In this document: piece by piece, positions 60,219 through 64,000 of the stretch
Layout of the letters: every line of letters starts with the position of its first letter
How positions within the stretch are numbered: the stretch's first letter is position 1
Assembly (NCBI RefSeq): GCF_003416885.1
Contig: NZ_QVPD01000001.1
Location: 137,715 to 201,714, forward strand
Length of the DNA stretch: 64,000 nt
Direction of reading: 5' to 3'
From: Cognatiluteimonas weifangensis
GTDB lineage: Bacteria > Pseudomonadota > Gammaproteobacteria > Xanthomonadales > Xanthomonadaceae
The notes under the pieces: model-generated
Told to the model about the DNA's origin: nothing
The model's database searches: none
The model's input: the letters and a program-made list of their open reading frames with translations, nothing else
Made by a program: the position numbers and the translations under genes

Positions 60219-60757
60219 GTGCCCCCGTCGCCTCCCCTGCCCCGGCGTTCCGCGCCGCCACCGCGGACGACGTGCCGGCGCTGGTGGAGCTGGTCACCGC
60301 CGCCTACCGTGGCGACGCCAGCCGCCGCGGCTGGACCACCGAGGCCGACCTGCTGGACGGCAACCGCATCGTCCCGGAAGTGCTGTACGCCGACCTGGCG
60401 CGGTCGCGCAGCCGGATCGTGCTGGCCGAGCGCGACGGCCTGCCGCTGGCCTGCGCGCATGTCGCCGAGGTCGACGGCGCCGGCTATTTCGGCATGTTCG
60501 CGGTGCGTCCGGAGCTGCAACGCGGCGGCCTCGGCCGCGCGGTGCTGGCCGAGGCCGAGCGCATCGTGCGCGAGGAGTGGCGGCTGCCGGCGATGCGCAT
60601 GACCGTGATCGACCTGCGCGAGGAACTGATCGCCTGGTACCAGCGCCGCGGCTACCGCCGCACCGGCATCAAGAAGCCGTTCCCCGCCACCGATCCGCGC
60701 TTCGGCATCCCCAGGCGCGACGACCTGCGCTTCGAGGTGCTGGAAAAACCCCTGTAG
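60215..60757 (+). CDS. GNAT-family N-acetyltransferase
   Basis: A 180-residue GNAT acetyltransferase. The acetyl-CoA P-loop is seen in YFGMFAVRPELQRGGLGRAVLAEAE (Q/RxxGxG/A), followed by LIAWYQRRGYRRTGIKKPFP. The substrate is unknown. The ATGA overlap with the preceding coiled-coil gene indicates translation from the suf mRNA, so it may be functionally linked to cluster assembly; that link is inference. Confidence 0.9.
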   Translation: MSAPVASPAPAFRAATADDVPALVELVTAAYRGDASRRGWTTEADLLDGNRIVPEVLYADLARSRSRIVLAERDGLPLACAHVAEVDGAGYFGMFAVRPELQRGGLGRAVLAEAERIVREEWRLPAMRMTVIDLREELIAWYQRRGYRRTGIKKPFPATDPRFGIPRRDDLRFEVLEKPL

Positions 60758-60843
60758 CGGCGCGTCCGCCGGCCCTGCGCAGCGACGAACACCTGCGCGC
60801 CCGGCGCCGCTGCTGCCACCCGCCGTTGCCGAGACAGCCCGCC

Positions 60844-61167
60844 ATGCCCGACTGGATCCGCGTCTGCGCCACCTCCGAAATGCTGCCCGGCGAGAGCAAG
60901 CTGGTCTGGGACGGCGATACCCCCATCCTGGTGGTCAACTATGACGGCGCCTACTACGCGCTGGAGGACCGCTGCAGCCACGAGGACTTCGAGCTGTCGG
61001 CCGGCTGCTTCGATGCCGGCAGCGGCACCATCGAATGCGTGCTGCACGGCTCCAGGTTCGACGTCCGCGACGGCCGGCCGCTGAATCCGCCGGCCTACAC
61101 CCCGGCGGTCCGGTTCCCGGTCAAGCTCGAGGACGACGCCGTCTGGACCCGCGACGACCGCGACTGA
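60844..61167 (+). CDS. Rieske-type ferredoxin of the suf operon
   Basis: A 107-residue Rieske [2Fe-2S] protein of the non-heme oxygenase ferredoxin type. The ligand motifs are DRCSHEDF (Cys-x-His) and ECVLHGSRFD (Cys-x2-His). YYALEDRCSHEDFELSAG and GRPLNPPAYTPA are family-like. It is common at the end of xanthomonad suf operons, where it may act as an electron donor or a client. It lies 86 bp after the acetyltransferase gene. Confidence 0.92.
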   Translation: MPDWIRVCATSEMLPGESKLVWDGDTPILVVNYDGAYYALEDRCSHEDFELSAGCFDAGSGTIECVLHGSRFDVRDGRPLNPPAYTPAVRFPVKLEDDAVWTRDDRD

Positions 61168-61192
61168 GTCCGGCACCGAAACGATTGCGACT

Positions 61193-61209
61193 GCGAATCG
61201 TTCTCATTA
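61193..61209 (+). promoter_or_regulatory. Fur-box-like site before the siderophore receptor
   Basis: GCGAATCGTTCTCATTA, preceded by ATTGCGACT, resembles the gammaproteobacterial Fur box (GATAATGATAATCATTATC; xanthomonad receptors often show GCGAATGATTCTCATT). It lies 50 bp upstream of the receptor ATG, a normal operator position, and predicts iron-repressed expression. Confidence 0.65.
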
Positions 61210-61258
61210 CCATGGCGGATGACGCGGCCCACAGGCCGCCCCATTTGCCGAGGAACCG

Positions 61259-63415
61259 ATGCCGTCCCTGTCCCGTGCGCGCGCCGCGCGCTGTTGTCGT
61301 GCCCCTTTGACCCTGGCCCTGGGCCTGGCCCTGTGCGCGCCGGCCCTGGCCGCCGACGGCGACCCCGTCGACGACGACGCTCCCCAGGACTTGGCCGGTG
61401 TCACCGTGGTCGGCCAGCGCTATCTGCCGGACTACACGGCGCGCAAGACCCGCACCGCCACCCGCACCGACACGCGCCTGCTCGACGTGCCGCAGGCGGT
61501 GACCGTGGTCACCGACAAGCTGGCCGCCGATCAGGCCATGACCAGCCTCGCCGACACCCTGCGCTACATGCCCGGCATCGGCGTGGCGCAGGGCGAGGGC
61601 AATCGCGATACGCCGGTGTTCCGCGGCACCAGCTCGACCGGCGACTTCTTCGTCGACGGCATCCGCGACGACGTGCAGTACATCCGCGACCTCTACAACC
61701 TGGAGCGGGTGGAGGCGCTGAAGGGCCCCAACGCGATGATCTTCGGCCGCGGCGGCAGCGGCGGCGTGATCAACCGCGTGACCCGCCAGGCGGACGGCCA
61801 GAGCCACCGCAGCGGCACCCTGCAGTTCGGCTCCGGCGACCGCCGCCGCGCCACGCTCGACTACGGCACTGGCCTGGGCAGCGGCAACGCCGATGCCGGC
61901 TTCCGCATCAACGCGGTGTACGAGGACTCCGGGAGCTTTCGCGACGGCTACGAGCTCGAGCGCCATGGCCTGAACCCGACCTTCGGCATCGACCTGGGCG
62001 CGCACACCCGGCTGCAGCTGTCCTACGAGCATTTCCACGATGCGCGGGTGGCCGACCGCGGCGTGCCGTCGCTGGGCGGGCGCCCGCTCGATGTCGATCC
62101 CTCGCGCTTTTTCGGCAACCCGGAACTGAGCCCGGTGCAGGCCACCGTGGACGCCTTCGACGCGGTGCTGGACCACGACTTCGGCGACAGCCTGAGCCTG
62201 CGCAACCACCTGCGCTGGGCCGACTACGACAAGTTCTACCAGAACGTGTTCCCGGGCGCGGTGGACGCCGCCACCGACAGCGTGGCCCTGGCGGCCTACA
62301 ACAACGCCACCACCCGCCGCAACCTGTTCAACCAGACCGACCTGGTGTGGAAGCTCGCTACCGGCGGCGTGCGGCATACCGTGCTGGCCGGCGCCGAGTT
62401 CGGCCGCCAGGTCACCGACAACCTGCGCATGACCGGCTACTTCGGCGCGCCGGGCAGCACCGTCACCGGCATCAGCGTGCCGCTGTCGGATCCGCGCAGC
62501 CCGCTGCCGGTGGAGTTCCGCCGCAAGGCCAGCGACGCCGACAACCACGGCGTGGCCGAGGTCGCCGCGGTGTACCTGCAGGACCAGATCGAACTGTCGC
62601 CGCAGTGGCAGCTGATCGCCGGCCTGCGCTACGACGACTTCCGCGTCGACCTGCGCGACCACCGCAGCGGCGAGACCTTCCGCAGCGACGACGGCCTGCT
62701 CTCGCCGCGCGCCGGGCTGGTGTACAAGCCGCTGGACCGCGTCTCGCTGTACGCCAGCTACTCGGTCGCCTATCAGCCGCGCGCCGGCGACCAGTTGGCC
62801 TCGCTGAACGTCGGCAACGCGGCGCTGGACCCGGAAACTTTCCGCAACCGTGAGCTCGGCGCCAAGTGGGACCTGCGCCCGGACTTGCAGGCCAGCCTCG
62901 CGGTCTACCGGCTGGACCGCGGCAACGTCGCGGTCGCCGACCCCGCCGACCCGACCCGCTCGCTGCTGGTCGACGGCCAGGTCGCCAAGGGCGTGGAGCT
63001 GGGCATCGCCGGGCGCATCACCCCGGCCTGGCAACTGATGGGCGGTTACGCGTACCAGACCGGCGAGATCACCAGCACCCAGTCGGCCACCGCGCTGGCC
63101 GGCAATCGCCTGGCGCAGCTGCCGCGGCATTCGGCCTCGCTGTGGAACCGCTACGACTTCACCCCGGCCTTCGGCGTCGGCCTGGGCATCGTCCACCGCG
63201 GCGCGATCTTCGCCAACGTGGACAACGCGGTCGAGCTGCCGGCCTTCACCCGCTTCGACGCGGCCGTGTACTGGACCCTCGCCCCGGCGCTGCAACTGCA
63301 GCTCAACATCGAGAACCTGACCGACCGGCGCTATTTCGCCAGCGCCCACAGCAACAACAACATCAGCCCGGGCGCGCCGCGCAGCGCGTGGATCGGGGTG
63401 AACTACCGGTTCTGA
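61259..63415 (+). CDS. TonB-dependent siderophore receptor
   Basis: A 718-residue outer-membrane receptor for ferric siderophores. After the signal peptide (LALGLALCAPALA) come a TonB box-like DLAGVTVVGQRY and a plug domain (about residues 60-180) with VPQAVTVVTDKLAADQAM, LADTLRYMPGIGVAQ, FFVDGIRDDVQYIRDLYNL and ALKGPNAMIFGRGGSGGVIN, of the Fiu/catecholate kind. The 22-strand barrel ends with IGVNYRF, a C-terminal Phe. GAGG lies before the ATG. The substrate is probably a catecholate siderophore or breakdown product, but this is inference. A Fur-box-like site lies upstream. Confidence 0.94.
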   Translation: MPSLSRARAARCCRAPLTLALGLALCAPALAADGDPVDDDAPQDLAGVTVVGQRYLPDYTARKTRTATRTDTRLLDVPQAVTVVTDKLAADQAMTSLADTLRYMPGIGVAQGEGNRDTPVFRGTSSTGDFFVDGIRDDVQYIRDLYNLERVEALKGPNAMIFGRGGSGGVINRVTRQADGQSHRSGTLQFGSGDRRRATLDYGTGLGSGNADAGFRINAVYEDSGSFRDGYELERHGLNPTFGIDLGAHTRLQLSYEHFHDARVADRGVPSLGGRPLDVDPSRFFGNPELSPVQATVDAFDAVLDHDFGDSLSLRNHLRWADYDKFYQNVFPGAVDAATDSVALAAYNNATTRRNLFNQTDLVWKLATGGVRHTVLAGAEFGRQVTDNLRMTGYFGAPGSTVTGISVPLSDPRSPLPVEFRRKASDADNHGVAEVAAVYLQDQIELSPQWQLIAGLRYDDFRVDLRDHRSGETFRSDDGLLSPRAGLVYKPLDRVSLYASYSVAYQPRAGDQLASLNVGNAALDPETFRNRELGAKWDLRPDLQASLAVYRLDRGNVAVADPADPTRSLLVDGQVAKGVELGIAGRITPAWQLMGGYAYQTGEITSTQSATALAGNRLAQLPRHSASLWNRYDFTPAFGVGLGIVHRGAIFANVDNAVELPAFTRFDAAVYWTLAPALQLQLNIENLTDRRYFASAHSNNNISPGAPRSAWIGVNYRF

Positions 63416-63630
63416 GGCAGCGGCCGCGACGCCTGCCCACCCCACCGCCGCAGCGGTGGGCCGGGGCTGTCCGTGCCCTTGCAGGTCGGCGCTCAGGTAC
63501 CTGGCTGCGAGCGCCCCCGGATCCCCGGTCCGGTGATGGAGCCCCGCTGCGGCAACGACGCCCGGCCGCAGGGCGCCAGCGCCGTGCGGGGCCCGGCGGA
63601 CGTGCGGTTGCGGCCGCTGCCCGGGGTCGC
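63416..63630. other. Gap between the receptor and the hutD-like gene
   Basis: A hairpin-forming stretch with CCACCGC..GCGGTGG (about 63440-63460) lies here, without a T-run; it could weakly end the receptor transcript. No gene or other feature is evident in these 215 bp. Confidence 0.5.
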
Positions 63631-64000
63631 CTAGCGGCGCTCGCGCGGGGCGAGGCGCACCAGCAGCACCGCGCCGCTGCCGTCGAGCACGCAACGCCGG
63701 CGTGCGGCAGTGGCGGCGAGCAAGGCGGTATCGCCCTGCTGCAGGTCGCCCAGCCCGGAGTCGTCGGCGAAGCGTGCATGCCCGGCCAACTGGTGCACGG
63801 CCCAGGTTTCGCCGGGTCCGGCGAACAGCACCATCGTCCCCACCAGCGGCCGGTGCCAGAGCCGGGCGTCGAACGCGTCGCGGCGCCACATGAGGTTGAA
63901 GTCCTGGGTCGGGCCGTCGAGCAGTTCGCCGCGCAACGCGCGCTCGCCGGCAAAATGCAGGCGGTCGTGCGGCGGCAACAGCTCGCGGATCTCGCCGTCG
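63631..64000 (-). CDS. HutD-like protein, 3' part only
   Basis: C-terminal 122 codons or so of a HutD/Ves-family protein (cupin-like fold), entering from the right edge. EIRELLPPHDRLHFAGE, LLDGPTQDFNLMWRRD and WHRPLVGTMVLFAGPGETW are typical HutD stretches. HutD is of unknown function and is often linked to histidine use or to general regulation. The start codon lies beyond the window; the CTG/TTG codons just inside are not starts. Confidence 0.82.
   Translation of the reverse strand, partial: DGEIRELLPPHDRLHFAGERALRGELLDGPTQDFNLMWRRDAFDARLWHRPLVGTMVLFAGPGETWAVHQLAGHARFADDSGLGDLQQGDTALLAATAARRRCVLDGSGAVLLVRLAPRERR

Noticed and set aside
61121..63889. Very long antisense reading frame over the siderophore receptor
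   Set aside because: It is the mirror of the receptor gene; composition is that of an opposite-strand frame in GC-rich DNA and contains no domain.

Overview
The window is very GC-rich, densely packed chromosomal DNA from a gammaproteobacterium, most likely a member of the Xanthomonadaceae/Lysobacteraceae (Lysobacter, Luteimonas, Xanthomonas and relatives). Several things point there: the MurD2-MurL pair next to a fused aspartate kinase/diaminopimelate decarboxylase, the rmlBACD order, the petABC-sspA-sspB block, a SUF operon headed by an Rrf2-type regulator, an Oar-like TonB-dependent receptor, and many GC-rich extragenic repeats. I saw no rRNA, tRNA, CRISPR array, transposase, integrase or phage gene, and the layout is that of a core chromosome.

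Layout. 0-10 kb: the 5' part of an Oar-like receptor, marC, a YciK-like SDR overlapping grxD, sodB, purEK, trm112-nadC, a twin-FHA protein, a DUF3301 protein. 9-16 kb: sspA-sspB, the bc1 complex petABC, a lytic transglycosylase and miaB. 16-25 kb: a secreted amidohydrolase on the opposite strand, phoH-ybeY-corC, a DUF4105 membrane protein, corA, and a GGDEF protein with a 59-residue basic protein directly upstream. 25-31 kb: peptide use (S9 peptidase, OPT transporter, divergent POT transporter). 31-38.6 kb: rmlBACD, ssb, ispB and a dienelactone-hydrolase-like gene, bracketed by a near-matched inverted repeat of about 280 bp and by repeat arrays.

38.6-45.5 kb: lysAC-murL-murD2, a translationally overlapping trio in which MurD2 adds L-Glu and MurL epimerises it to D-Glu, followed by a PhzF-like gene and an OsmC-like gene. 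45.7-49 kb: an EF-G paralogue, an HU protein with a lysine/alanine-rich tail and a strong terminator, and a small membrane protein. 49-54.6 kb: a lipoprotein, a DUF5916 outer-membrane protein, a retropepsin-like protein, a SET-domain protein and a c-type cytochrome lipoprotein. 54.6-61.2 kb: sufR-like, sufB, sufC, sufD, sufS, a coiled-coil membrane protein, a GNAT acetyltransferase and a Rieske protein. 61.2-63.4 kb: a siderophore receptor behind a Fur-box-like site. The window ends inside a HutD-like gene.

Gene starts were chosen from ribosome-binding sites, ATGA/GTGA overlaps and signal peptides, because the high GC content creates long spurious antisense frames. The most notable content is the MurD2/MurL/LysAC cluster (known chemistry, restricted distribution), the inverted-repeat-bracketed rml block, an SDR lacking its catalytic Lys, and the small RR-rich protein coupled to a GGDEF gene. 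I did not find a system that I can confidently call undescribed.
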